A DNA stretch of 64,000 nucleotides from positions 62,001 through 126,000 of the forward strand of contig NZ_FOAB01000001.1 of the NCBI RefSeq assembly GCF_900109375.1. The letters run 5' to 3'. Of this stretch, positions 43,034 through 51,437 are shown in pieces (position 1 is the first letter of the stretch; each line of letters opens with the position of its first letter). The notes under the pieces are model-generated. The model was not told the origin of the DNA and did no database searches. It saw nothing but the letters and a program-made list of their open reading frames with translations. Origin of the DNA: Aquimarina amphilecti (GTDB lineage: Bacteria; Bacteroidota; Bacteroidia; Flavobacteriales; Flavobacteriaceae). The translations under genes were made by a program, and so were the position numbers.

Positions 43034-44518
43034 CTATTTATCTCCTAATTGTTTAATTTTTATTCTAAATGCAGCGAATAATAATGTTGTAAATGGGCTA
43101 AGCCAATTAAAGATGGCAAAAAAGAAATAATCCACGACAGGAACACCTAAAACACCACTTTGGTACGCACCACAAGTGTTCCAAGGAACTAAAACAGAAG
43201 TTACGGTTCCAGAATCCTCTAAAGTCCTACTTAAATTTTCTGGAGCAAGTCCTTTGTCTTTAAAAGCTTTTGCATACATTCTTCCGGGTACTACGATTGC
43301 TAAATACTGATCAGAAGCAGTTAAGTTTAAAGCTAAACAACTAGCAACTGTACTAGCAAATAATCCAAATACTGAATCAAATAAGCTTAATAAGGCATTA
43401 CTAATTCTTGCCAATGCACCAATTGCATCCATAACACCACCAAATACCATTGCGCATACAATAAGCCAAATAGTGCCAAGCATTCCAGACATTCCACCAG
43501 CTGTGAAAAGATCATTTAATTCCTTACTAGACGTTTCTACAGCAGTGTCTACTGTCATCGCCTTCATTACACCGATATAGGCAGAATTGAAATCAAGTTT
43601 TTCAGTTCCGGCAATACTCATAACAATATCCGGTTGAGCAATAATTGCGGCAATGGCTCCTAATAATGTTCCTGCTAGGAGGGCGATTAGTGGAGGCGTC
43701 TTTTTTATAATAAGACCAATAACAATTATTGGTACTATAAATAACCAAGGAGAAATTGTAAATGCACTTTTTATAGCTTCTAGTTGCTCTCCAATTTCCG
43801 GTGTACCAGAGGTATCTAATGTAAACCCAATAATAATGAATACGATAAGTGTAACTACAACAGTTGGTACTGTAGTATATGTCATATATTTTATATGAGA
43901 AAATAATTCTCCTCCCGCCATTGCAGGAGCAAGATTAGTGGTATCAGATAGTGGAGACATTTTGTCACCAAAATATGCTCCAGAAATAACAGCACCAGCG
44001 GTCATACCTAGAGAAATACCTAAGGTATCACCGATTCCTATTAGAGCTATACCAACTGTAGCAGATGTAGTCCAAGAACTACCTGTCGCTATAGAAATAA
44101 TTGCACAGATGATTACACAGGCGGCGAGAAAAATAGTAGGATTAAGGATTTGTAATCCATAATATATCATTGTAGGGATAATACCACTAATTAACCAAGT
44201 TCCTGCTAATGACCCAACCATAAGAAGTATTAACAATGCACCAGTAGTTGATTTAACATTTCGTGCAACTTCTTCCATCATTTGTTTGTATGAAACCTTA
44301 TTGAAAAAGCCAACAATAGCAGCAACAGCTGCTCCTAGAAGTAAAATAAACTGATTACTACCACTTAAAGCATCATCACCAAAAGCATAATACACATTAT
44401 AAAATAACATTCCTACTAAAGCAATAATTGGAATTAATGCTTCCCAAATATTTAATTCTCTGTTTTCAATAATTTCTTCACTTTGGGGATCAGTGGGAGT
44501 GATATTTTGACTTTCCAT
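43034..44518 (-). CDS. nhaC: Na+/H+ antiporter, NhaC family
   Basis: The 494-residue product has about twelve membrane segments and NhaC motifs: ITGSSWTTSATVGIALIGIG-like stretches, GAYFGDKMSPLSDTTNLAP, and near the C-terminus LEDSGTVTSVLVPWNTCGAY. The family exchanges sodium for protons, which suits a marine organism. It is a single gene with the ncRNA region upstream. Confidence 0.92.
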   Translation of the reverse strand: MESQNITPTDPQSEEIIENRELNIWEALIPIIALVGMLFYNVYYAFGDDALSGSNQFILLLGAAVAAIVGFFNKVSYKQMMEEVARNVKSTTGALLILLMVGSLAGTWLISGIIPTMIYYGLQILNPTIFLAACVIICAIISIATGSSWTTSATVGIALIGIGDTLGISLGMTAGAVISGAYFGDKMSPLSDTTNLAPAMAGGELFSHIKYMTYTTVPTVVVTLIVFIIIGFTLDTSGTPEIGEQLEAIKSAFTISPWLFIVPIIVIGLIIKKTPPLIALLAGTLLGAIAAIIAQPDIVMSIAGTEKLDFNSAYIGVMKAMTVDTAVETSSKELNDLFTAGGMSGMLGTIWLIVCAMVFGGVMDAIGALARISNALLSLFDSVFGLFASTVASCLALNLTASDQYLAIVVPGRMYAKAFKDKGLAPENLSRTLEDSGTVTSVLVPWNTCGAYQSGVLGVPVVDYFFFAIFNWLSPFTTLLFAAFRIKIKQLGDK

Positions 44519-44642
44519 ATGTTGTATTCAAAATTTTAAGGATGTAATGTTACGATATTAATAAAATTTATGCAATGTATTTTTCTCGTTTAATCATATA
44601 GATCGTTTGCTTTTGGTGAGTGAAAAATTATTTTATGCATTT

Positions 44643-44686
44643 TATCGATAATATTTGTTTTTTGTCGATAAAATGTTTTATCTTTG
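44643..44686 (+). promoter_or_regulatory. Promoter and TCGATA boxes of ncRNA 1
   Basis: TTTG (44654-44657), 21 bases, then TATCTTTG (44679-44686, full -7 match). TATCGATA (44643-44650) and GTCGATA (44664-44670) flank the -33 region; their TCGATA cores lie 20 bases apart, as before ncRNA 3. Confidence 0.7.
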
Positions 44687-44691
44687 TATAG

Positions 44692-44876
44692 AGATTAATA
44701 GTAAAAGAGTATTTATGAAGTACTTTTGACTCATCAAAGAAAAGACATTAAGGAATTGAATATATAGCGAAAGAGAAAAATTGGAATTATTTGTTTACGT
44801 TTTTTTGCCCCAACAAATTTGATTTCCCCCAAGATTAAGTTTGACAAATTATAAGCCTCAGAAATGAGGCTTTTTT
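44692..44876 (+). ncRNA. Small RNA gene 1 of a tandem triplet
   Basis: A full promoter lies just upstream, and a Rho-independent terminator (AAGCCTCA-gaaa-TGAGGCTT then T-run, 44853-44876) ends it, giving about 185 nt. There is no credible frame inside; ATG at 44715 stops after four codons. The 3' part has the C-rich motif CCCCAACAAATTTGATTTCC (from 44808), nearly shared with the two following units. The transcript start is estimated from the -7 element. Function is unknown; the C-rich single-stranded motif could pair with G-rich mRNA sites. Confidence 0.72.
44853..44876 (+). terminator. Terminator of ncRNA 1
   Basis: AAGCCTCA pairs with TGAGGCTT around a GAAA loop, followed by six T in all. 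The AGCCTC stem is the same as in the next two units. Confidence 0.88.
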
Positions 44877-44946
44877 GTGCAATATATTTTCTAAAAATAG
44901 TTTGTTTACTAAGAGGAAAATGCTTTAGTCGTATTTAGATGTTTTT

Positions 44947-45012
44947 TATCGATGTTTTTGTAAATTTTTGATAATCGTTTTGTGAGCAAAATATGTGTAA
45001 GTAATACCTTTG
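44947..45012 (+). promoter_or_regulatory. Promoter of ncRNA 2
   Basis: TTTG (44979-44982), 22 bases, then TACCTTTG (45005-45012, full -7 match). TATCGATG lies at 44947-44954. TATGTGTAA just before the -7 element recurs at the same place before ncRNA 3. Confidence 0.7.
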
Positions 45013-45017
45013 AAAGG

Positions 45018-45145
45018 TAAAAGAATAAGAGTTACGAAATAGAATTAGTTTTAATGTTACCTCATAAATTAGATAACTTATTTTTTTGCTCCAAATTTAT
45101 TTCGCCCCTATACTAATAAGCCTCTATCTTCAAGAGGCTTTTTTT
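45018..45145 (+). ncRNA. Small RNA gene 2 of a tandem triplet
   Basis: About 128 nt lie between the promoter above and a terminator (AAGCCTCT 45118-45125, AGAGGCTT 45133-45140, T-run). GAATTAGTTTTAA (near 45041) is shared with unit 3, and TTTTTTTGCTCCAAATTTAT with TTCGCCCC (45082-45108) corresponds to the C-rich motif of the others. There is no frame inside. Confidence 0.72.
45118..45145 (+). terminator. Terminator of ncRNA 2
   Basis: AAGCCTCT pairs with AGAGGCTT around a 7-base loop, followed by seven T. Confidence 0.88.
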
Positions 45146-45205
45146 ATGCCTTGTACTTTAGAGGTAAATCTTCTAATTGTTCTTTTGTTAAAAAAAAACG
45201 CTTTT

Positions 45206-45291
45206 TATCGATAAAAAATGCATTTTGTCGATATATTAATGTTTTTATAGAACTGTTTTATCGCTTTTTTCTTATGTGTAACGTATCTTTG
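45206..45291 (+). promoter_or_regulatory. Promoter and TCGATA boxes of ncRNA 3
   Basis: TATCTTTG (45284-45291) is a full -7 match, preceded by TATGTGTAA as in unit 2; the -33 is weak. TATCGATA (45206-45213) and GTCGATA (45227-45233) have cores 20 bases apart, as before unit 1, and a third half site (TTTATCG) lies near 45257. Confidence 0.65.
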
Positions 45292-45296
45292 AAGTG

Positions 45297-45435
45297 TTGT
45301 TAATGATTGATAATTAATGAATTAGTTTTAAGGTATTTCTAAAATACCGTTGTTTGATTACCCCAAAATTGTAAATCGAATATACCCCAAATTTGATTTC
45401 CCTAAATTAAAGCCTCTTGCCCAGAGGCTTTTTTA
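45297..45435 (+). ncRNA. Small RNA gene 3 of a tandem triplet
   Basis: About 139 nt end in a terminator (AAGCCTCT 45410-45417, AGAGGCTT 45423-45430, T-run). A GGTATTT-CTA-AAATACC hairpin follows GAATTAGTTTTAA. The C-rich motif CCCCAAATTTGATTTCCC (45385-45402) is almost identical to unit 1, and ACCCCAAAATTG occurs once more upstream near 45360. There is no frame inside. The CPBP gene starts about 55 bases after the terminator. Confidence 0.72.
45410..45435 (+). terminator. Terminator of ncRNA 3
   Basis: AAGCCTCT pairs with AGAGGCTT around a 5-base loop, then a T-run. Confidence 0.88.
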
Positions 45436-45490
45436 TTTGTTAAAAATTGACTTGTTTCATTTTTTATCCAGAAATTAGTGGAAAATTGAA

Positions 45491-46126
45491 ATGATGCAAT
45501 CTACTTTTACCCGAGGACTAGAGTTGTTTTTTTTATTCGTATTACTTCCCGTTAGTTTTTTATTTACATATCCAGCCCCGATAAAAGCTGGTTTAGCAGT
45601 AGCAGGTTTTATTTATATTCTTTTTCATTTAAGAAAATCGAGACTTTTAAAAATAAAGTTTCCAGATAAAATTTTCTGGAAACCGTTTTGGAAAGAAACA
45701 GTTATTAAATTAGCAATTATTGTTATAATTACTAGTTTATATGTTTTTTGGATTGCTCCTGATAAATTATTTTCAGTCTTGTTAAAAAAACCTATGTTGT
45801 GGATAATCATTTTATTCATATACACTTTTTTATCCGTTTGGCCACAAGAAGTTATTTATCGTACTTTCTTTTATGATAGATATGAAAGTTTAATAAAGAA
45901 TAAATGGTTGTTTATTTTTTTAAACGCAGTACTTTTTTCATTAGCACATATTTTCTTAAGAAGTTTTCTAGTTCAATTGCTTACTTTTTTAGGGGGACTT
46001 TTATTTGCCTTTACATATCAAAGAACAAAATCAACCACACTAGTGTCCATCGAACATGCTATTTACGGAAATTGGCTTTTTACTGTTGGAATGGGTGATA
46101 TGTTAGCATTTCCCGGAGCAGATTAG
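45491..46126 (+). CDS. CPBP-family intramembrane protease-like protein
   Basis: The 211-residue product has about six membrane segments. The CPBP motifs are present: [16 protein letters not shown] (motif 1), [11 protein letters not shown] (motif 2 His) and [12 protein letters not shown] (motif 3 His). In motif 1 the usual EExxxR reads QEVIYR, so the first Glu is replaced by Gln. The family includes Rce1-like prenyl-protein proteases and bacteriocin-immunity proteins. The substrate is unknown, and activity is uncertain given the changed residue. It overlaps convergent rdgB by 4 bases. Confidence 0.78.
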   Translation: MMQSTFTRGLELFFLFVLLPVSFLFTYPAPIKAGLAVAGFIYILFHLRKSRLLKIKFPDKIFWKPFWKETVIKLAIIVIITSLYVFWIAPDKLFSVLLKKPMLWIIILFIYTFLSVWPQEVIYRTFFYDRYESLIKNKWLFIFLNAVLFSLAHIFLRSFLVQLLTFLGGLLFAFTYQRTKSTTLVSIEHAIYGNWLFTVGMGDMLAFPGAD

Positions 46127-46695
46127 CTATTTAAAAATAAGATCAATTTTTTTACTGCCTGTGCGCGATGGCTGATACTGTTTTTTTGATTTAGTGATAA
46201 TTCTGCGAAAGTTTCATCATATCCATTAGGTGAAAAAATAGGGTCATATCCAAAACCTTGATCTCCTTTTTTTTCTTCAGTGATAATTCCTTTACAAATA
46301 CCAGTGAATGTATTCATATTTTCACTAATGCTAAGCGCGATTACAGTTTTGAATTGTGCATTTCTATTTTGCTCTTTTTTTAAGTTAGTTAGGAGCTTAT
46401 CCATATTTGCATTAGCATCTTTCTCTTTTCCTGCATATCGGGCAGAATATACACCAGGTTCTCCATTAAGACTAACAACTTCTAAGCCAGTATCATCAGC
46501 AAAACAATCATATCCATAGTGTTCCTTAATGTATAGGGTTTTTTGAATAGCATTACCCTCAATAGTAGGAGAAGTTTCCGGGATATCCTCATTACAGCCT
46601 ATATCAGAAAGACTTAGTAATTGAATATGAGTGGGCATAAGTTTCTGTACTTCTCTTACTTTATTTTGGTTATTTGTCGCAAATACTAATTTCAT
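46123..46695 (-). CDS. rdgB: Non-canonical purine NTP pyrophosphatase RdgB
   Basis: I prefer ATG 46695 ([17 protein letters not shown], the family start); ATG 46710 is the alternative. It has [75 protein letters not shown] and the C-terminal [10 protein letters not shown]. It removes dITP, XTP and similar nucleotides. It lies in a three-gene minus-strand run with a HAD phosphatase and a DUF2520 gene. Confidence 0.94.
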   Translation of the reverse strand: MKLVFATNNQNKVREVQKLMPTHIQLLSLSDIGCNEDIPETSPTIEGNAIQKTLYIKEHYGYDCFADDTGLEVVSLNGEPGVYSARYAGKEKDANANMDKLLTNLKKEQNRNAQFKTVIALSISENMNTFTGICKGIITEEKKGDQGFGYDPIFSPNGYDETFAELSLNQKNSISHRAQAVKKLILFLNS

Positions 46696-46725
46696 ATTAT
46701 CTGTTTTCATAAATGATAAGATAGC

Positions 46726-47250
46726 TTATGCTTTAGCATTATAGTTTGCGATCCATTTGCCTTGTACTTTTAAGACTTGTTCGATAACATCTCTAACACA
46801 GCCTTTTCCACCTTTTTTAAAGGAAACGTACTTTGATACTTCTTTTACTTCTGCGACAGCGTCTTGAGGACATGTCGGTAATCCTACCATATTCATAACA
46901 GGTAGATCAGGTATGTCATCCCCCATATATAATACATTTTCTAACTTTATATTTTTATTGCTCATATACTCGTTTAGTTGTTCTACTTTATGATGAGCTC
47001 CTAAATAAATGTCTTTAATTTCTAATCCTTCTAACCTTTTTCTTACACCTTCATTTTTTCCGCCAGATATAATACATACATTAAACCCTTGTTGAACTGC
47101 CGTTTTCAGCGCATATCCATCTTTAATGTTCATTGTTCTTAGTAGCTCTCCATCCGTGTTGATTAATACGGTTCCATCAGTAAGAACACCATCAATATCA
47201 AAAATAAAAGTGGTGATATGTTGTAAATATTCTTTATAGCTCTTTTCCAT
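46726..47250 (-). CDS. HAD phosphatase, KdsC-like
   Basis: The 174-residue product has the KdsC-type HAD motifs: FIFDIDGVLTDGTVLINTDG, ISGGKNEGVRKRLEGL and MGDDIPDLPVMNMVGLPTCP, with KGGKGCVRDVIEQVL at the end. KdsC releases KDO from KDO 8-phosphate for LPS. The short length without a cap domain fits. A YrbI/KdsC-like enzyme with another substrate is possible. Its start overlaps the DUF2520 stop by 17 bases. Confidence 0.85.
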   Translation of the reverse strand: MEKSYKEYLQHITTFIFDIDGVLTDGTVLINTDGELLRTMNIKDGYALKTAVQQGFNVCIISGGKNEGVRKRLEGLEIKDIYLGAHHKVEQLNEYMSNKNIKLENVLYMGDDIPDLPVMNMVGLPTCPQDAVAEVKEVSKYVSFKKGGKGCVRDVIEQVLKVQGKWIANYNAKA

Positions 47251-47998
47251 ATTTAGATTGTATTGCTTTGGTAAGTATTTTATATATGTTTTTTTGTGAT
47301 TCGTTTTTTAAAATATCAATATGTCTGTCAATAGTTTTGATATCATTACGAATAGCAGGTCCCGTCTGAGCATTGTCAGGCTCTATTTCAATAATTTTTT
47401 TAGCAGTTTCTTGTATCAAGGGGTGTAAAATTTCGAAAGGAACCTCATTTTCTTTACAAATGTCATTTCCTAAGGAAAACATATGATTTGTAAAATTATT
47501 TACAAATACAGCTGCAACGTGTAATACATTCCTTTGATCAGAATTAATATCATATATCTTTTTTGATAATTGAGAAGCTAGACTTTTTAATATTGTTTCG
47601 TCTTTTTCGCTTTCCGCTTCAATACAAAAAGGTATGTTGGTAAAATTCACTTCCTTTGTAGCACTGAATGTTTGTAAAGGATAGAAAACACCTCGAAAAT
47701 TTTTATCATTAATAGCATCCATAGGAACACTACCAGAAGTATGAACTACCAATCTATTTTGGAAGGGTAGTGCTCTTGATACTTCTTCTATGGCATCATC
47801 ACTTATAGCTAATATATATAGATCCGCTTCTTTTAAATTACTTAAGTCACTAGTAACTGTATCTTTTTTTTGATTTTTATGAATAGGGATTCCTTTTCGG
47901 TTATAACATTGCACTACTTTCGTTAACTCCTGATTTCGAAAAGCAGTATAAAGATGTTGCGCAACATTTCCAGCGCCAAGAAGAACTACTGTTATCAT
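47234..47998 (-). CDS. DUF2520 Rossmann-fold protein
   Basis: The 254-residue product has an N-terminal dinucleotide-binding GAGNVAQHLYTAF, then LYILAISDDAIEEVS, HTSGSVPMDAI and GVFYPLQTFSATKEV. The helical C-terminal domain contains VLHVAAVFVNNFTNHMF and TGPAIRNDIKTIDRH, as in DUF2520/Rossmann-like proteins. It is probably an NAD(P)-dependent oxidoreductase of unknown substrate. It is first in the run with the HAD phosphatase and rdgB. Confidence 0.87.
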   Translation of the reverse strand: MITVVLLGAGNVAQHLYTAFRNQELTKVVQCYNRKGIPIHKNQKKDTVTSDLSNLKEADLYILAISDDAIEEVSRALPFQNRLVVHTSGSVPMDAINDKNFRGVFYPLQTFSATKEVNFTNIPFCIEAESEKDETILKSLASQLSKKIYDINSDQRNVLHVAAVFVNNFTNHMFSLGNDICKENEVPFEILHPLIQETAKKIIEIEPDNAQTGPAIRNDIKTIDRHIDILKNESQKNIYKILTKAIQSKYGKEL

Positions 47999-48130
47999 TT
48001 GGCTAAAATAAGGAACATACTTTAAAAATTAGACAAGTTTTATAGTTCTGTTAAAACGAATAAATAGGAGAATTAGAATGTCTGATTATCCTGTCAAAAA
48101 CACTAAATTTGCCGAGCTAAAAAAATTACA

Positions 48131-51100
48131 ATGCAAAAGAGGTTAGCAAGTATTTTATTTTCGACAAGATTAATGGCAATTCTATTTTTGATTTTTGCTG
48201 CTTCTATGGCAGTAGGCACATTTTTAGAAGATGGCTATGGTACAACTGCAGCAAGAATTTGGGTCTATAATACTTGGTGGTTCGAAGCTATTATGGCTTT
48301 TTTTATGATCAATTTTTGCGGGAATATTGTACGATATAGCCTATATAAAAAAGAAAAGTGGGCAACATTACTTTTGCATCTTTCTTTCATTCTAATTCTT
48401 TTGGGAGCTTTTATTACAAGATATATAAGTTATGAAGGAGTAATGCCAATAAGAGAAGGAGAAACAACTTCTGAGTTTTTATCGGAACGTACTTTCTTAA
48501 CAGCTTTTCTTGATGGAGAAATAAACGGTGAACCAAGAAGACGTGTGCTTTCTGAACAATTAGAGTTGACTGAGGCTACCAATAATGATTTTACAATTAA
48601 TACAGATTATAATAGTCAACCTGTAACAATACAATATAGAGATTATATTACCGGTGCAGAAATGGGCTTAGTGGAGAAGGAAGATGGAGAGAATTATCTT
48701 AAAATCGTTGAAGCAGGAGATGGTAACAGGCATGATCATTACTTAAAGGAAGGAGAAGTATCAAACATTCATAATATTTTAGTTGCTTTCAATATACCAA
48801 CTAAAGGTGCCATTAATATTACTTATGAAAATGATGAGTACTACATAGAATCTCCTTTTGAAGGATCTTATTTAAGAATGGCTGATCAACAGCAAGGTTT
48901 AGTAATAAAAGATAGTGTTCAGCCTCTTATGTTACGATCTTTATACCAAACCGCTGGAATGCAATTTGTAATTCCGGATCCAGTATTAACTGGAACATAT
49001 GATGTCGTTCCAATTGAGATAAAAGATAAAGGACAGCAGGATGCACTTATTGTCGATGTTATTACTAACGGTGAAACCAAAGAAGTAAAGTTGTTAGGAG
49101 GGAAAGGGTATGCAAATGATATGCAGAAAATTTCTTTGGGAGGATTAGATATGTATTTTAGTTATGGCTCCAAAAGATTAGAGCTTCCGTTTGCTTTAAA
49201 ACTCAATGATTTTATTGCAGAGAAGCAACCAGGAACGGAAAAAGTGTATAAATCTTTTATGAGTAAGGTAGATATTGTAGAAGAGAACGCAACGCCTCAG
49301 CCATATGATATTTTTATGAATCATGTTTTAGATCATAAAGGATATCGTTTTTTTCAAGCATCTTTTGATCCAGATGAAAAAGGAACAGTATTATCCGTTA
49401 ATCACGATTATTGGGGAACTAAAGTTACTTACGCTGGATACATGTTATTATACCTTGGATTAATGCTTATTCTTTTTACCAGAGGATCCAGATTTAAAGA
49501 TTTAGAACAAATGCTAAATAAAATTAAGTCGAAAAAGAAAGAGCTAACAATTTTATTGGCATTGTTTGTTTCTACATTTTCATTTGCACAAGAACAACAG
49601 GACCATGTGAATCATCTTCAGACTTTACCTAGTAAAGCTAAATTGGATTCAATTATAATGGCAAATGCGGTAAGTAAAGAACACGCAGAAAAATTTGGAC
49701 GTATTGTAATTCAGGATGAGCGAGGTAGGATGAAACCTGTTAATACATTTTCTTCGGAGTTACTTCGTAAATTAAGTAAGAAGGATACGTATGAAGGGTT
49801 GACGGCCGATCAGGTATTTGTATCTATGGTTGAGAACCCCTTTATATGGTATAGCATTCCAATTATTGAATTACAAAGAGAGAATGATAGTATTCGAAAA
49901 ATATTAGGGGTTTCAAAATCTGAGAGAAGAGTTTCTCTTATAGATTTAGTAGAACAAGATGGTTCTTATAAGTTAGATCCTTATTTAGAAGAAGCTAGTA
50001 GTACAAGTACACCAAGTAGTTTTGAAAAAGATTTTCTCAAGACGCACGAAAAGTTCTATTTATTAAATCAAGCTCTTGGAGGAGGAATTCTTAGAATTTT
50101 TCCAGTTCCTAATGATGAAGGGAATAAATGGGTGTCGGTTCCACAATTAAATGAGCATAAATTTACAGGAATGGATTCCGTCTACACTAGGCAAATTATT
50201 CCAATTTATATACAATCATTACAAGAAGCAAGAAATACTGGTGACTATAGTAAACCTGATCAGTATATAGAAAGTATAAAAGCATTCCAAACAAAATTTG
50301 GAAGCGAAGTGATGCCAACAGATGATAAAATACAAGCTGAGATAGCATTGAACAAGTATGATATTTTCAGAACATTATACAGGTATTATGGTATTACTAG
50401 TGTGCTATTTATTCTAATTATCATTTTTGGTATATTTTATTATAAGAATAAATTTATAAAAGCGTTGATAAAGGTCTTTATGGGAATTACTGTATTGATT
50501 TTTATGATACATACATCAGGCTTAATAATAAGATGGTATGTGTCTGGTCATGCACCATGGAGTGATGCTTATGAATCTATGATTTATGTAGCTTGGGCTA
50601 CGATGGCTTTAGGATTAGCTTTTGGTAAAAAGAGTAATCTTACTGTTGCTGCAACTGCTTTTGTAGCTGCTATCATACTGTTTTTTGCACATGAGAATTG
50701 GACAGACCCGGCAATTGCCAATCTGCAACCTGTTTTAGATTCTTATTGGGTTTTAATCCATGTTTCTATCATTGTAGCAAGTTATGGGCCTTTCTTTGTT
50801 GGGGCTATCCTAGGAATCCTTTCATTATTATTGATGGTATTGACAACCAAGTCTAATAAAAAGAGAATGGACCTTAATATTAAAGAGATTACTATTATTA
50901 ACGAAATGGCGCTGACTATAGGTCTTGTAATGCTAACTATAGGTAACTTTTTAGGTGGTATGTGGGCTAATGAGAGTTGGGGTAGATATTGGGGTTGGGA
51001 TCCTAAAGAAACTTGGGCCCTAGTTAGCATTATGGTATATGCTTTTATAATACACATGAGATTAGTTCCTGGTTTACGTAGCAGATGGTTTTTTAATTTA

Positions 51101-51289
51101 ATGTCTGTGTTTGCAGTTTCTTCAATTTTGATGACATATTTTGGAGTAAATTTTTATTTAAAAGGATTGCATTCTTATGCTAGTGGTGATCAGGTAGTGA
51201 CACCATCCGCTGTATATTATAGTTTTGTTGTTTGGGCTATTCTAGGAGCTTTTTCTTATTGGAGATATAGTATACATTATAAGAAGTGA
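48131..51289 (+). CDS. Fused cytochrome c biogenesis protein (ResB-CcsA type, CcsBA)
   Basis: The 1052-residue product joins a ResB/CcsB-like half and a CcsA half. The N-terminal part starts ILFSTRLMAILFLIFAASMA. The C-terminal part carries the heme-handling tryptophan motif WGRYWGWDPKETWALVS (about residue 945) and conserved His in HAPWSDAYESM. The fusion exports and attaches heme to periplasmic cytochrome c in system II. A Gln-rich stretch with a hydrophobic segment (LTILLALFVSTFSFAQEQQ) sits at the join near residue 480. A single gene serves both roles. Confidence 0.9.
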   Translation: MQKRLASILFSTRLMAILFLIFAASMAVGTFLEDGYGTTAARIWVYNTWWFEAIMAFFMINFCGNIVRYSLYKKEKWATLLLHLSFILILLGAFITRYISYEGVMPIREGETTSEFLSERTFLTAFLDGEINGEPRRRVLSEQLELTEATNNDFTINTDYNSQPVTIQYRDYITGAEMGLVEKEDGENYLKIVEAGDGNRHDHYLKEGEVSNIHNILVAFNIPTKGAINITYENDEYYIESPFEGSYLRMADQQQGLVIKDSVQPLMLRSLYQTAGMQFVIPDPVLTGTYDVVPIEIKDKGQQDALIVDVITNGETKEVKLLGGKGYANDMQKISLGGLDMYFSYGSKRLELPFALKLNDFIAEKQPGTEKVYKSFMSKVDIVEENATPQPYDIFMNHVLDHKGYRFFQASFDPDEKGTVLSVNHDYWGTKVTYAGYMLLYLGLMLILFTRGSRFKDLEQMLNKIKSKKKELTILLALFVSTFSFAQEQQDHVNHLQTLPSKAKLDSIIMANAVSKEHAEKFGRIVIQDERGRMKPVNTFSSELLRKLSKKDTYEGLTADQVFVSMVENPFIWYSIPIIELQRENDSIRKILGVSKSERRVSLIDLVEQDGSYKLDPYLEEASSTSTPSSFEKDFLKTHEKFYLLNQALGGGILRIFPVPNDEGNKWVSVPQLNEHKFTGMDSVYTRQIIPIYIQSLQEARNTGDYSKPDQYIESIKAFQTKFGSEVMPTDDKIQAEIALNKYDIFRTLYRYYGITSVLFILIIIFGIFYYKNKFIKALIKVFMGITVLIFMIHTSGLIIRWYVSGHAPWSDAYESMIYVAWATMALGLAFGKKSNLTVAATAFVAAIILFFAHENWTDPAIANLQPVLDSYWVLIHVSIIVASYGPFFVGAILGILSLLLMVLTTKSNKKRMDLNIKEITIINEMALTIGLVMLTIGNFLGGMWANESWGRYWGWDPKETWALVSIMVYAFIIHMRLVPGLRSRWFFNLMSVFAVSSILMTYFGVNFYLKGLHSYASGDQVVTPSAVYYSFVVWAILGAFSYWRYSIHYKK

Positions 51290-51437
51290 TATTTTCTAAA
51301 CAATTGTTTTTCATTGCTTTATTGTTAATAATACCTATACAAAAACTTTACATCCTTATTTTTTTAATATAATTCTTAACGGTATTGAATAATATCTGAT
51401 ATTTTTATGACTTTTAACAAATCATTAAAATTTCAAT

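Larger units (their letters stand above)
44519..45490. other. 972-base region without protein genes, containing three tandem ncRNA units
   Basis: No frame over a few codons starts in a plausible place here. The stretch is filled by three promoter-RNA-terminator units, annotated separately. The first 120 bases (44519-44640), next to the nhaC start, show nothing besides A/T-rich sequence that may hold its promoter. Confidence 0.75.
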
